Positions 31,832-40,868 of a DNA stretch of 44,153 nucleotides are shown here, one piece after another. The position numbers were made by a program, and so were the translations under genes. The stretch is from Candidatus Hydrogenedens sp. (GTDB lineage: Bacteria > Hydrogenedentota > Hydrogenedentia > Hydrogenedentales > CAITNO01). The stretch's first letter is position 1. Each line of letters begins with the position of its first letter. Below the pieces are notes generated by a model, which ran no database searches, was not told the DNA's origin, and saw nothing but the letters and a program-made list of their open reading frames with translations. The DNA is taken from NCBI GenBank assembly GCA_012522755.1, contig JAAYJV010000107.1, positions 1-44,153 on the forward strand. Direction: 5' to 3'.

Positions 31832-32764
31832 TCATGCGTGGGGATGTGCATTGCTGTATACTTCTTTCAGCCTGTCGATGCTCACCTGGGTGTAGATCTG
31901 TGTGCTGGAAAGACTTTCGTGACCCAGAATTTCCTGAACAACTCGCAAGTCTGCACCGGCATCCAGCATATGCGTTGCAAAACTGTGGCGCAAGCTGTGA
32001 GGCGATATGCCCCGTCGTCCGGGCAGACTTTTTCTGACCTGATTCTCGACGATGCGCTGAATACTTCTGGTCGTGAGCGGACCACCGCGATGATTGACAA
32101 AGAAGGTGCTGTGCTCCGGTCGACCCAACTCGTGACGCCGTTGCAGGTAAGAGCGTGATGCCCGAAGTGCCGGTGCGCCAATGGGAACAATACGTTCTTT
32201 TTTTCTTTTCCCGAAGACACGCAGTGTGCCGCTCTCCCAGAAGATATCCGGAAGACATAAAGAGGCCAATTCTGCAGCACGGAGGCCGCAGGAATACAAC
32301 ACCTCCAGAACAGCCAGATCACGCCGGCCCAATGCTGTGGACAAATCCACGGACTCAAGCAGAACCGTCATCTCAGAAATGGAAAGTATTTCCGGCAATG
32401 CGTGGCTCTTCTTTGGCGAACGGAGGCCCAGAGTGGGGTTCTCCGTAATTTCCCCTGTCTTTTGAAAGAAGAGATAGACTGATCGCAGAGCGGCCAGTTT
32501 ACGGGAAGCAGTGCGGGCTGTTGCGCCCGAGGTTTGCAGATGCGCCAGAAAGGCACGAATCGCATTCCGATCTGCTTTCTGCAATGCGGCAAGTGTCGCC
32601 GGTGGATGTTTTTCCTCTGGAGGCCGACTCAAAGCGTCATTCCCGTTTTCAATGAAATCACAAAAAGAATTCAGATCGTGTGTATAGGCTCGCAAGGTGT
32701 GGTCAGAAAAATTACGTTCCACACGAAGATAATGCAAATAACGGAGCAGCTCAGAGGAGGACAC
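31832..32764 (-). CDS. xerC: Tyrosine recombinase, XerC/XerD type
   Basis: 310 residues with the SAM-like N-terminal core-binding domain (about 1-105) and a complete catalytic domain: R162 in GLRAAEL, K186 in VFGKRKKER, H256 and R259 in SPHSLRHSFATHML, H282 in LGHESL and nucleophile Y291 in TQIYTQVS. These fit a chromosomal XerC/D that resolves dimers at dif, and no integrase-like extra domain is present. The start is a GTG at 32764, with no strong ribosome site. It lies 28 bp behind the HNH gene. XerC versus XerD cannot be settled from sequence alone. Confidence 0.9.
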   Translation of the reverse strand: MSSSELLRYLHYLRVERNFSDHTLRAYTHDLNSFCDFIENGNDALSRPPEEKHPPATLAALQKADRNAIRAFLAHLQTSGATARTASRKLAALRSVYLFFQKTGEITENPTLGLRSPKKSHALPEILSISEMTVLLESVDLSTALGRRDLAVLEVLYSCGLRAAELASLCLPDIFWESGTLRVFGKRKKERIVPIGAPALRASRSYLQRRHELGRPEHSTFFVNHRGGPLTTRSIQRIVENQVRKSLPGRRGISPHSLRHSFATHMLDAGADLRVVQEILGHESLSSTQIYTQVSIDRLKEVYSNAHPHA

Positions 32765-32792
32765 AGGCCGTACTTTCCCTATTGGTCAGATG

Positions 32793-33434
32793 TCAATGGG
32801 GGGACTGAAAAAGTTTCTTTTCTTCTTTCCTGAAAATACCACCGTCGGAACCCCAGTAGGCAAGATCAACAAAACGTCGCCACGCCATCAGTTCTTCTCT
32901 GGGGAAAGTCGTTTTGAAACGGGGCAGCCAGCGCGGTTCAAGAGGCTTGCGAAGAAGAGGCATCCGCGCCTCTTCAGGCGTGCGGTCACGTTTTTTCAGA
33001 TTACAGGCCGGACAGGCGACAACAAGATTCTGCCAGGTGTCTCCCCCGCCCCGCGATTTGGGGATCACATGATCGACGGTCATGGTGGAGCGCATTCCCG
33101 TCTTCCCGCAATACTGGCAGGTATCACGATCACGGGCGAAGAGGTTGCGTCGTGACAATCTCACTTCCGGCGTATAGAATCCGTTGAAGGCATTGAGCAC
33201 AACCACTTCCGGCAAGCGGATCCGTTGAGACGTGGTGTGCACATAACGATCAGCCGGCGCACCATCCGCATACATGGAATATTCCATCCAGGAGGGGAGG
33301 TCATAAAGCATATAGTCATTGGGATGTACTGCACAGGCTCGTCCCTGCACCAGAAGACGCATGGCTCTTCTGGCGGAAGTGACCTGAATGGCCACCCAGG
33401 ATCGATTGAGCACAAGTACATAGCTGTTCTGCAC
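32793..33434 (-). CDS. HNH endonuclease family protein
   Basis: 213 residues. The zinc-bound HNH fold is complete: C106-x2-C109, then the DHVIPKSRGGGDTWQNL core (D121, H122, N136) and C141-x2-C144 with N145. The N-terminal hundred residues (VLVLNRSWVAIQVTSARRAMRLL ... VVVLNAFNGFY) belong to a widespread stand-alone HNH group of unknown role, not to restriction systems. The GTG at 33434 has GGAGG seven bases upstream. It precedes the Xer gene, but this need not be functional. Confidence 0.9.
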   Translation of the reverse strand: MQNSYVLVLNRSWVAIQVTSARRAMRLLVQGRACAVHPNDYMLYDLPSWMEYSMYADGAPADRYVHTTSQRIRLPEVVVLNAFNGFYTPEVRLSRRNLFARDRDTCQYCGKTGMRSTMTVDHVIPKSRGGGDTWQNLVVACPACNLKKRDRTPEEARMPLLRKPLEPRWLPRFKTTFPREELMAWRRFVDLAYWGSDGGIFRKEEKKLFQSPH

Positions 33435-33708
33435 CTGAAAACCTCCATTCGGTGGTATGAGTACAGACTCCAGTATAACGATTTTTCTCCGCTGTCACAA
33501 AAACTCTTTCCCTTAAGTCTCTCGAAGGCCTCAAAGTTACCCAGATTATGGTCAAATCTGAGGGATCTGGTGACAGGTTGAACAAAGTGAAGAAAAAGAA
33601 TATCCCCTTTGAACAGTTGCAATGTCGTAAAAAACATCGATCGAATCTTATTCCCCTTGCAATCCCTTTTACACCAAAGGGCACTCGTATTAAGAAAAAA
33701 GTGAATTG

Positions 33709-33737
33709 TTGCCTTTTGTTTGCAAATTCTCTATACT
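33709..33737 (+). promoter_or_regulatory. Candidate promoter of the DUF/TPR gene
   Basis: TTGCCT, a 17-base spacer and TATACT, about 55 bp before the ATG at 33792. Matches are four and five of six. The rest of the 357-bp divergent gap to the HNH gene is A+T-rich with nothing else recognised. Confidence 0.45.
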
Positions 33738-33791
33738 GGTGTTCAGCAGTGTTTCTCAGGGAAAGAGTGATTACGACGGAGTATAGCTTCC

Positions 33792-34631
33792 ATGTTTGAT
33801 CGCTTTTCGTCCAGATCCAAAAAGAAAGCCGGCGACGACAGCAGCACACCGGCTCCTTATAAAAAGGAACGGCAAAAAACTGTTGTCCGCATGAAATCCG
33901 GCGAAGTTCATTATGGGGTTACCTTTTCGCTGAACCGGCAGGCTACGGGCTTTCATCTGGAAATGCTCACCAAAGATGGCGTCTCACTGAACAAGACCAT
34001 GCAGATCGCCTTTAAAGATGTGAAGGGCGTCTTTTATGTCAAAAGCTTTGATGGACACTTCGATCCCGGCGCTGTTTTTCATCAGGACCTGCCTCAAACC
34101 AAAGCGCTGGCTGTAGAATTTACCGATGGAGAGGTCATTGTCGGCCGACCCATCAACCCGCGATGGAATGAAGAGGAACGTTTTCAACTCATCCCCGAAG
34201 ACCAATCCGGAAACAATCTCTTCATTCTTGTGGAACGCAGTGCCGTCAGCTCTGTACGGGATGCCGATACCTATGCCCGCGAACAGGAGAAAGCCTATCA
34301 GAAGTTCAAGGCCGCCAACATGAAGACCGATATGACCGAGGAGGAATGTCAGGGCGACTATCTGTTCCGATCCGGAAAATATGGCGATGCCTTCAGACTC
34401 TACCGTGATCTGTTCAGAGATGATCCGGAGAATAAACGGCTGAAAAAGAAAGTCTGTGCAGCGCGTTACAATCTTGCAGTACGCTTCATCCGGCAGAAAA
34501 ACTATGTGAAGGCTCTGCAGTTCATGGAAGCTGTTCTTGCTGTGGACCCCAACCATTCACAGGCTGCACAACGGGTGGAACAATTACGTTCGCACATTCT
34601 TAAAAAACAGTCCAAATCCTCTTCACGATAG
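33792..34631 (+). CDS. Unknown cytoplasmic protein with a C-terminal TPR-like pair
   Basis: 279 residues. Two copies of a small beta module can be seen: RMKSGEVHYGVTFSLNRQATGFHLEML (about 34-60), with MQIAFKDVKGVFYVKSFDG, and EFTDGEVIVGRPINPRWNEEERFQLIPEDQ (about 112-140). The pattern resembles an uncharacterised domain (DUF6982-type in my memory) often found with PilZ or FHA proteins. The C-terminal part (about 195-270) has two TPR-like helix pairs: GDYLFRSGKYGDAFRLYRDLFRDDP and NLAVRFIRQKNYVKALQFMEAVLAVDP. Very basic tail. CGGAG lies about 12 bases upstream of the ATG. A binding or signalling role is likely; no catalytic motif. Confidence 0.65.
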   Translation: MFDRFSSRSKKKAGDDSSTPAPYKKERQKTVVRMKSGEVHYGVTFSLNRQATGFHLEMLTKDGVSLNKTMQIAFKDVKGVFYVKSFDGHFDPGAVFHQDLPQTKALAVEFTDGEVIVGRPINPRWNEEERFQLIPEDQSGNNLFILVERSAVSSVRDADTYAREQEKAYQKFKAANMKTDMTEEECQGDYLFRSGKYGDAFRLYRDLFRDDPENKRLKKKVCAARYNLAVRFIRQKNYVKALQFMEAVLAVDPNHSQAAQRVEQLRSHILKKQSKSSSR

Positions 34632-34718
34632 GGGAATTGACAAAAGGGGTCAAACCACCGGAATAAAAGGGGAGGAATGTATTGTTCTTTTGCAAAAATA
34701 GAAACAGGAGATCTATAC

Positions 34719-35321
34719 ATGAATTTGAAACAAGCTTTGGAAGAACGTCGTGCTTTCAAACATTTTGATAAAGAGCACAGTCTCGCAGAAGAAGAGATCC
34801 AGGAGCTCTTTTCAGCAGTCCAACTTGCTCCCACAGCTTTCAATATCCAGCATTGTCGTTTTGTGTTGGTTACTGATCCTGAATTGCGTCAGAAGCTGCG
34901 CGCTGTCGCCTGGAATCAGGCGCAGGTGACTGACTCTTCCCTGCTGGTCATTCTGTGTGGCGACATCAAAGCCTGGGAGAAAGATCCGATACGGTACTGG
35001 CGTAACAGCAGCCCTGAGTATCAGGAGATTGTCCTGCCCTCCATTGATGCCTATTATCGTGGGAGAGATCAGGTGCAGCGAGACGAAGTCATGCGTTCCT
35101 GCGGTATGGCTGCGCAAACGCTCATGCTCACAGCCAAATCAATGGATCTGGGAAGTTGTCCCATGGTCGGCTTTGATTTTGATGCCGTCGGAAAGCTGAT
35201 CAACCTTCCAGATGACCATGTGGTCGCCATGATGGTCGCTGTAGGAAAAACGACAGCACCGGCCAATCCCAGAGGAGGGTTTCTGCCTCTGGATGAAGTG
35301 TTAATCCGAAACCACTTCTGA
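34719..35321 (+). CDS. Nitroreductase-family FMN oxidoreductase
   Basis: 200 residues, with the family opening LKQALEERRAFKHFDKEHSL and LAPTAFNIQHCRFVLVTD (FMN contacts) and closing SMDLGSCPMVGFDFDAVGKLINLP and MMVAVGKTTAPANPRGG. These dimeric FMN enzymes reduce nitroaromatics, quinones or other electrophiles with NAD(P)H. The ATG at 34719 has AGGAG about eight bases ahead; an earlier ATG at 34677 has no such site. Its last 21 bases overlap the 3' end of murG on the other strand. Confidence 0.9.
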   Translation: MNLKQALEERRAFKHFDKEHSLAEEEIQELFSAVQLAPTAFNIQHCRFVLVTDPELRQKLRAVAWNQAQVTDSSLLVILCGDIKAWEKDPIRYWRNSSPEYQEIVLPSIDAYYRGRDQVQRDEVMRSCGMAAQTLMLTAKSMDLGSCPMVGFDFDAVGKLINLPDDHVVAMMVAVGKTTAPANPRGGFLPLDEVLIRNHF

Positions 35322-36425
35322 GACAAGAGCGGCCGGGAGACAGGCACTTTCCATAATAGCCTCTACAATATCATTTGCAGCTGAAGGCTTGGACAGTGTC
35401 AAGGCTTCTTTGCCCATGGATTCCAGAAGCTCCGGGTTCTGCAGGATCTCTTTGAGCAGGGAGCCCAGTGTTTCGCCTGTGCATTCGCTGTCAAGAAGCA
35501 CACGGGCCGCCCCTGCTGTTTCAAAGGCCCGTGCGTTGTGTTCCTGATGGTTGTCCGTGGCATGGGGATAAGGCACCAGTATGGACGCCTTGCCCAGTAT
35601 GGCGATCTCCGCTGTTGTGGAGGCTCCCGCCCGGGATACGATAATATCCGCTGCAGCACAGGCCTTAGCCATCTCTTCAATATAGGCCTGTACAAGAACG
35701 GTGCAACGGGCCTTTGCAGCCTCTTCGTGACACTTTTCCAATTCCGCAGTTCCCGTTGACCAGATGAACTGTGCCTCTTCTTCTTCAAACTGCGGGAGCA
35801 GTTCGGCCGTGGCCTGATTCACTTTTTGAGCGCCCTGACTCCCTCCCACGACCAGAATCAGAGGCACCGCTTCTTTGAGCTCCAGATCTTTACGGGCTTC
35901 CTCAGGGTCAGCGGAAGTATAAAATGCAGCACGCACCGGATTGCCGGTGACTTTGTGCTGTACGCCTTCAGGCTGTCCGAGAGTATCCTCATAACTCAGA
36001 AATAAGGTGGTCAATCCTGGAGCACAAAGACGATTGGCCAGGCCGAGCCGTTTGTTTTGCTCATGGGAGAAAGTGGGAATGCCCATCCGCTGTGCAACCC
36101 ACAAGGCCGGCAAGCTCACATAGCCCCCCACTCCGAAGACGGCATCAGGCTGAAATACGCGGATATACATCCATACGCGGATCATGGAGTACAGTACTTT
36201 GATACCGAGACGAATCATGCGAAGGGATATTTTTCGTGTCCACCCTTCCATGGGTAAAGACCGGAACGGAATACCTTCCCGACGGGCAACTCTTTCTTCA
36301 ATGCTTCCTTTTTTGCCGACCCATTGCAAAAGCAGCCGGGGATCACGGTTGCGCAGTTCCTCAATAACAGCAAGGGCCGGCGAAGTATGACCGCCTGTTC
36401 CGCCACCTGTAATCATAATTTTCAC
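35301..36425 (-). CDS. murG: UDP-GlcNAc:undecaprenyl-PP-MurNAc-pentapeptide GlcNAc transferase
   Basis: Makes lipid II at the inner face of the membrane by adding GlcNAc to lipid I. 374 residues. The G-loops are ITGGGTGGHTSPALAV and VVGGSQGAQKVNQ; GVGGYVSLPALWVAQRMGIPTFSHEQN and SRAGASTTAEIAILGKASILVPYPHATDNHQEHNA are hallmarks of MurG. A GTG at 36425 is the start, with AAGGA seven bases upstream. Unusually it is away from a division/cell-wall cluster, downstream of a histidine kinase by 18 bp on the same strand. Confidence 0.95.
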   Translation of the reverse strand: MKIMITGGGTGGHTSPALAVIEELRNRDPRLLLQWVGKKGSIEERVARREGIPFRSLPMEGWTRKISLRMIRLGIKVLYSMIRVWMYIRVFQPDAVFGVGGYVSLPALWVAQRMGIPTFSHEQNKRLGLANRLCAPGLTTLFLSYEDTLGQPEGVQHKVTGNPVRAAFYTSADPEEARKDLELKEAVPLILVVGGSQGAQKVNQATAELLPQFEEEEAQFIWSTGTAELEKCHEEAAKARCTVLVQAYIEEMAKACAAADIIVSRAGASTTAEIAILGKASILVPYPHATDNHQEHNARAFETAGAARVLLDSECTGETLGSLLKEILQNPELLESMGKEALTLSKPSAANDIVEAIMESACLPAALVSEVVSD

Positions 36426-36443
36426 TTAAAGTTCCTTTTGATT

Positions 36444-38861
36444 TTATGAGGATGAATCCTGTTTATTCTTTGCCCTTTTCAAGACCTTCTGAATCACAAC
36501 CAATAGCTTACTTACGTTTATCGGCTTTCGGAGGACTGGAAGAGTATCCGATTTCTTCCAATACATTGCAGACAAATCCGGGCTGAAACCCGTGAATAAA
36601 ACCACAGGCAAATGCGGGTTTTCCGCATGAATAAGTTTTGCAAGATCTGTTCCTGACATGCCCGGCATAATCTGATCTGTAATCACGAGATCGAAGTGCT
36701 TCTCCCCTGATTTCAGGACTTTCAGAGCCTCTTCGGCATTGTTGCACAGGGTAATTTTAAAACCATGTCTGGGCAAAGCTGAGGAGGCGAATCGGAGTAC
36801 AGCCTCATCATCATCCACAAAGAGGATATGAGTGAGTTCCGACTCTGAATCTTCAGAAAGTATTCTCTCTTCAGGGCTCTCCTCATCAGCTATACGGGGA
36901 AAGTAAGCATCGAAAGTGGAGCCCTTTTTCAGCTCACTTCTGGCGAGAATAGTGCCTCCATGATCAGTCACTATACCATGGGCAACCGATAAGCCCATAC
37001 CTGTCCCCTCTCCCGGTCCCTTGGTTGTGAAAAAAGGATCAAAAACACGGGAAAGAATGGAGGGAGCCATGCCATGACCGGTATCCGTAACAGAAATTTT
37101 CACATAGGATCCCGGACTGAGTTTCGGATTTTCTTGAGAAAACTTTTCGTCAATTTCAACATTGCTGACCTGAAATTCAATTTTGCCCACGCCATCTTCG
37201 ATTGACTGAGCCGCATTGGTACTGAAATTGGTGATGACCTGATGCAATTGGGCCGCATTGGCCATTACAGCTCCGGACTGAAGATCCATATTTGCGACGA
37301 TTTCTATGGTGGGCGGCAGGGAAGCCCGTAAAAGCCGGATGACTTCACGAGTAATCATGTGCGGGTAAATCAGATTGCGTTCCCGTCCCCCCTGTCGGCT
37401 GAAGGCAAGAATCTGTTGAACAAGTTCTTTGGCGCGATAGGCGGCACGCAGCACTTCATTCAAATCTTCAAAAGCAAAGGAATCAGAGGGAAGTTCTCTC
37501 AAGGCGAGATCTGTGAGGCCGATTATGCCAGCCAGAATATTATTGAAATCATGGGCGATCCCTCCAGCCAGCACCCCGAGACTTTCCAATCGCTGCGTGT
37601 GTTGCAGTTCCCTTTCCATACGCTGACGTGCTTCCTCCCGCATCCGCTTTTCGGTAATATCTTTAATGGTGCCCATGATCCGATGCCCTGAAGCGGTGTG
37701 ATCGGGAAGTACCACGCCATGATCTTCCAAATAACGGATCTCACCTGATTCATGGAGGAAACCATATTCAACATCATAGGACGAGAGACGGTGAATGGCA
37801 TGATTGATGGCATCCATGACCTTGGGATAGTCGTCGTGAACAATGCGCTGACGCCAGCCGCGCATGCCCTCTTCCGACAGTGTCTTAATCGAAAAGCCCG
37901 TGATCTGCTCGGCTGCACCGCTCCAGATCATATGCTGCTTGTCAAGATTTCCATCATACATCAGCTGTCCCGTTTTAGATACGAGCCATTGATATTCATC
38001 TTCCGGATCACCACCCTTTTCTCTGAAATCAGAAGGAAGGCTTCTTCGGGCAACAGCCAACATGTGCAGCCCTGTTTCACTTTCAAAGGCTCGAACAACC
38101 ACATCCAGAAAGAGTTTTTCACCGGTACGGGCTTTAACAATCAGATCAAAGCGAAATTCCTGAGGTTCCATGGTTTGGAGCAGAAGTTGCTTAACTTCAC
38201 CAATGGCGGCCGGTTCCAGAAATTGAGAAAAAGGAAGCTTCAGTATCTCTTCTTCTGTATAGCCCAGCCAGATGCAAGCCGTATGGTTGACACGGACGAA
38301 GGTGCTGGTTCCCGTTGAATGGTCTTTCTCCACTTCAAAAATAGCATCGCTGCAGAATTCAGATAAGAAACGAACTCTCTCACTTGATTCATGGAGTGTT
38401 TTAGACCGTTCTTCGATCAATTGGGCCAGAAGAGTATTCATCTGCCGCAGTTTCTGCTCCGCATGGCAATCCCGCATGACCGACTCCACAGCCGTGATCA
38501 TATTGTCCGGATTGTTCTGGAGAACATAGAAGGCGGAGGTCTGATGAATGGCGAGAGCCTGGCGGACGATGGAACACTCTTCCAGCGGTACAGCCATGAG
38601 GGCCGAAGGTGCCGCCTGCGGGTCCAGCTCTGTGTAGATTGCATTGAGTGCCTCGGCTTCTTCTTTGTCAGCCGCTGACATGAGCAGACAATCCACCGTT
38701 GAGTGATTCAATATATGGATCAAGTCCTCTGCTGTCGATACACTCCGGACAGACCAGCCCGGGCGCTGTTTCGATATCTGTGAAACGACCGATTTGCCCT
38801 GATCCCGATTTGTTGTAAATATAATGACACAGGGAATCTCTTTGATAGCTTTTGTATTCAT
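36444..38861 (-). CDS. Hybrid sensor histidine kinase with two PAS domains
   Basis: 805 residues, soluble. Order: a degenerate receiver-like domain (about 10-130), a coiled linker (135-160), PAS (about 165-275), PAS/PAC (about 290-405), HisKA with H437 in GGIAHDFNN, HATPase_c with N545/N549, D593 in VTDTGHGM and the GEGTGMGLSV lid, then a C-terminal receiver with phosphoacceptor D729 in LVITDQIMPGMSG and K at the end (VLRKPINV). The PAS domains would sense a cytoplasmic ligand or redox state. There is no neighbouring response regulator, so phosphotransfer must go to a distant partner. It lies upstream of murG. Confidence 0.9.
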   Translation of the reverse strand: MNTKAIKEIPCVIIFTTNRDQGKSVVSQISKQRPGWSVRSVSTAEDLIHILNHSTVDCLLMSAADKEEAEALNAIYTELDPQAAPSALMAVPLEECSIVRQALAIHQTSAFYVLQNNPDNMITAVESVMRDCHAEQKLRQMNTLLAQLIEERSKTLHESSERVRFLSEFCSDAIFEVEKDHSTGTSTFVRVNHTACIWLGYTEEEILKLPFSQFLEPAAIGEVKQLLLQTMEPQEFRFDLIVKARTGEKLFLDVVVRAFESETGLHMLAVARRSLPSDFREKGGDPEDEYQWLVSKTGQLMYDGNLDKQHMIWSGAAEQITGFSIKTLSEEGMRGWRQRIVHDDYPKVMDAINHAIHRLSSYDVEYGFLHESGEIRYLEDHGVVLPDHTASGHRIMGTIKDITEKRMREEARQRMERELQHTQRLESLGVLAGGIAHDFNNILAGIIGLTDLALRELPSDSFAFEDLNEVLRAAYRAKELVQQILAFSRQGGRERNLIYPHMITREVIRLLRASLPPTIEIVANMDLQSGAVMANAAQLHQVITNFSTNAAQSIEDGVGKIEFQVSNVEIDEKFSQENPKLSPGSYVKISVTDTGHGMAPSILSRVFDPFFTTKGPGEGTGMGLSVAHGIVTDHGGTILARSELKKGSTFDAYFPRIADEESPEERILSEDSESELTHILFVDDDEAVLRFASSALPRHGFKITLCNNAEEALKVLKSGEKHFDLVITDQIMPGMSGTDLAKLIHAENPHLPVVLFTGFSPDLSAMYWKKSDTLPVLRKPINVSKLLVVIQKVLKRAKNKQDSSS

Positions 38862-38900
38862 GGTGCTGAATATTTCCTGACCATTGTTGGGCTTTCAAAT

Positions 38901-38931
38901 AAAAAACAGCCAGTCACAGGAAAGACCGGCT
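38901..38931 (-). terminator. Intrinsic-terminator-shaped hairpin in front of the histidine kinase
   Basis: On the minus strand AGCCGGTC, eight bases and GACTGGCT (one G-T pair) form a stem followed by G and TTTTTT. It lies 40-70 bp before the kinase ATG. No minus-strand gene ends nearby, so it would act as a leader attenuator or as insulation. The divergent gap 38862-39203 otherwise holds the lipoprotein promoter. Confidence 0.5.
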
Positions 38932-39017
38932 TCTATCATACCTGATTTTCAGTGTTCAAGACAGATTTCTGTACAAAGACGGCCCGGAAAACTTGAACGC
39001 TTCTTTGTGGCATATAT

Positions 39018-39047
39018 TTGACAATCAACTTGTTATACGGGGATAAT
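39018..39047 (+). promoter_or_regulatory. Candidate promoter of the lipoprotein-threonine aldolase genes
   Basis: A perfect TTGACA, an 18-base spacer and GATAAT. This is the strongest -35 in the window. It leaves a leader of about 150 bases before the lipoprotein ATG, which has AAGGA seven bases upstream. Confidence 0.55.
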
Positions 39048-39203
39048 GCGTTATAGTGGGAGTGTTGAAAAAACTACCGGTATCCCATGAGTCTCATGTT
39101 ACATTGATATCTAATCAAGTTCTCCATATCCTCTTTCATCCAAAATTTCCGGATTTATTCATAAGGGTGCGCCCATACCCCCGAACCGCTTAAGGATTGT
39201 ACA

Positions 39204-39758
39204 ATGAAAACAACCCCATATCTGATGATTGCACTGCTGCTGACCCTGACGGCTTGTGCCCGAATCACCAGTCCTTTCACCACAATGCGTCCTGATTACA
39301 GCAATGTTCCTGAAGCGGAACTCAGTGCTTTCGCACTGGCTGTCGAAAAGTCTGTGCTGGAAGGTGACCGCAATGCTGTTTTTGAGGGTTATGCCGGGGT
39401 TGTCACAGATAATGAGGAGATTTTACAAGCCATACATACCCGTGCAGTTCGCTCTGAGCTGGTGCAGGCTCTCCTGGATTCCGGGCATGCCTATGAGCAG
39501 GCTCAGGGAACCATTTGTATTATACGATCCAGAGAGTATAAAAACCAGACCAGCAGACGTGAACGGGATCAGAATGCACTGGTCGTCATGAGTGAAAATG
39601 CCAATCGCTGGACCTTGTATGAGGGATTGTGCAAGGCATCCAACTGGCAGAGGAAATCACTGGGTGCCGTGCAAGAGAGCTTTTTCCAGGCCCGTGTACA
39701 GTCCATGCCTTCGGGGCAGAAATATGAAAATGCCGATGGCAAAATTGCACTGCGTTAG
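39204..39758 (+). CDS. Lipoprotein, possibly YdbL/DUF1318-like
   Basis: 184 residues with a lipoprotein signal: MKTTPYLMIALLLTLTAC, an LTAC lipobox with the cysteine at 18. The mature part is about 166 residues. Its second half (NALVVMSENANRWTLYEGLC ... SGQKYENADGKIALR) resembles the C-terminus of YdbL/DUF1318 proteins, which ends in a G-x-Y-x-x-x-D-G-K pattern, but the first half is not typical. It would sit in the outer membrane or face the periplasm. Role unknown. It is 21 bp before the threonine aldolase gene. Confidence 0.65.
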   Translation: MKTTPYLMIALLLTLTACARITSPFTTMRPDYSNVPEAELSAFALAVEKSVLEGDRNAVFEGYAGVVTDNEEILQAIHTRAVRSELVQALLDSGHAYEQAQGTICIIRSREYKNQTSRRERDQNALVVMSENANRWTLYEGLCKASNWQRKSLGAVQESFFQARVQSMPSGQKYENADGKIALR

Positions 39759-39779
39759 TCGGGAAATACCTTTCATAAA

Positions 39780-40796
39780 ATGATTGAACTTCGCAGTGAT
39801 ACCTTTACCCAGCCTTCAGCAGGCATGCGTCAGGCAATGGCCGAAGCTGAAGTGGGTGATGACGTTTACGGTGAAGATCCCACAGTCCGGGCTCTGGAAG
39901 CAAAAGCCGCTCAATTAATGGGTAAAGAGTCGGCTCTCTTTCTTCCGACAGGTACCATGGCGAATCTCGTTGCTTTTCTGGCACAGACACGTCCCGGCGA
40001 CAGCATAATCTTGAGTGAAACGGCCCATCCATTTTTATATGAAAACGCCAATCTTGCCATGGTGGCCGGGCTCTTGACGCGAACCATCGCTGACTCTCTC
40101 GGAAAGTTTAATACAGATCAGCTCCGTGAGCGGATCGTGCGTAAAAATGATCCACACCTTTCTCAGACAACGCTGGTATCCATCGAAAACACGACCAACT
40201 GTGGCGGAGGAGCTTGTTGGGAATATCACGAATGTGAAGCCATTGCCGCCCTGTGCAGAGATCAGGGCATGAAGCTCCATTGTGATGGTGCCCGGCTTTT
40301 CCACGCCTGCGCAGTGACCAATATTCAACCGCATATCTATGCACGTTGTTGCGATACGCTTTCTTTTTGTCTGTCCAAAGGCCTGGGGGCTCCGGCGGGT
40401 TCCCTGCTCACCGGTGACAGTGAGACAATCAAAAAAGCCCTTCGCTTTCGTAAAATGCTCGGTGGTGGCATGCGCCAGTCAGGTATCCTGGCTGCAGCAG
40501 GCTTGTATGCACTGGAACATCATCTCCCCCATCTGGCGGAAGATCATCGCCGTGCTCGCGAATTCCGCCGTGCCCTGGAAGAAGCCGGAGTGAAATTCGC
40601 ATTGCCTTCGCCTACAAACATCCTTTATCTTCAGTGTGATGATGCCCCGACAAAAGTCAGGATGCTTGCGGAAAAAGGGATCCGCGTTCTCGCCCGGGAC
40701 TCGGATCTCATGCGTATTGTCTTTCACAGAGATATAACAGATGAAATGCTTGCCGAGGCCATCGAAGGCTTCAAGCAGGTATTGATTCCGACGTGA
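39780..40796 (+). CDS. ltaE: Low-specificity L-threonine aldolase
   Basis: 338 residues of PLP fold-type I. RSDTFTQPSAGMRQAMAEAEVGDDVYGEDPTV is the family opening; H83 (TAHPF) stacks on PLP, D169 (LHCDGARLFHA) contacts the ring nitrogen and K200 (FCLSKGLGAPAG) is the Schiff-base lysine. It would split threonine or allo-threonine into glycine and acetaldehyde. The ATG at 39780 has no clear ribosome site, so it is probably coupled to the lipoprotein gene before it. Complete. Confidence 0.93.
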   Translation: MIELRSDTFTQPSAGMRQAMAEAEVGDDVYGEDPTVRALEAKAAQLMGKESALFLPTGTMANLVAFLAQTRPGDSIILSETAHPFLYENANLAMVAGLLTRTIADSLGKFNTDQLRERIVRKNDPHLSQTTLVSIENTTNCGGGACWEYHECEAIAALCRDQGMKLHCDGARLFHACAVTNIQPHIYARCCDTLSFCLSKGLGAPAGSLLTGDSETIKKALRFRKMLGGGMRQSGILAAAGLYALEHHLPHLAEDHRRAREFRRALEEAGVKFALPSPTNILYLQCDDAPTKVRMLAEKGIRVLARDSDLMRIVFHRDITDEMLAEAIEGFKQVLIPT

Positions 40797-40868
40797 GATC
40801 AGCCGTCCTTCTCTGATTGTCCGTCCTCCTTCTTTGATATCCTTTTGCAACAAGTTTCGGAAAAAAAC

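Noticed and set aside
31832-32764. Xer-type recombinase considered as a phage or island integrase
   Set aside because: Length and domain order match chromosomal XerC/D, and no att repeats, tRNA gene or phage genes are near.
32793-33434. HNH protein considered as part of a restriction or defence system
   Set aside because: No methylase, helicase or toxin gene beside it; it matches a common stand-alone HNH group.
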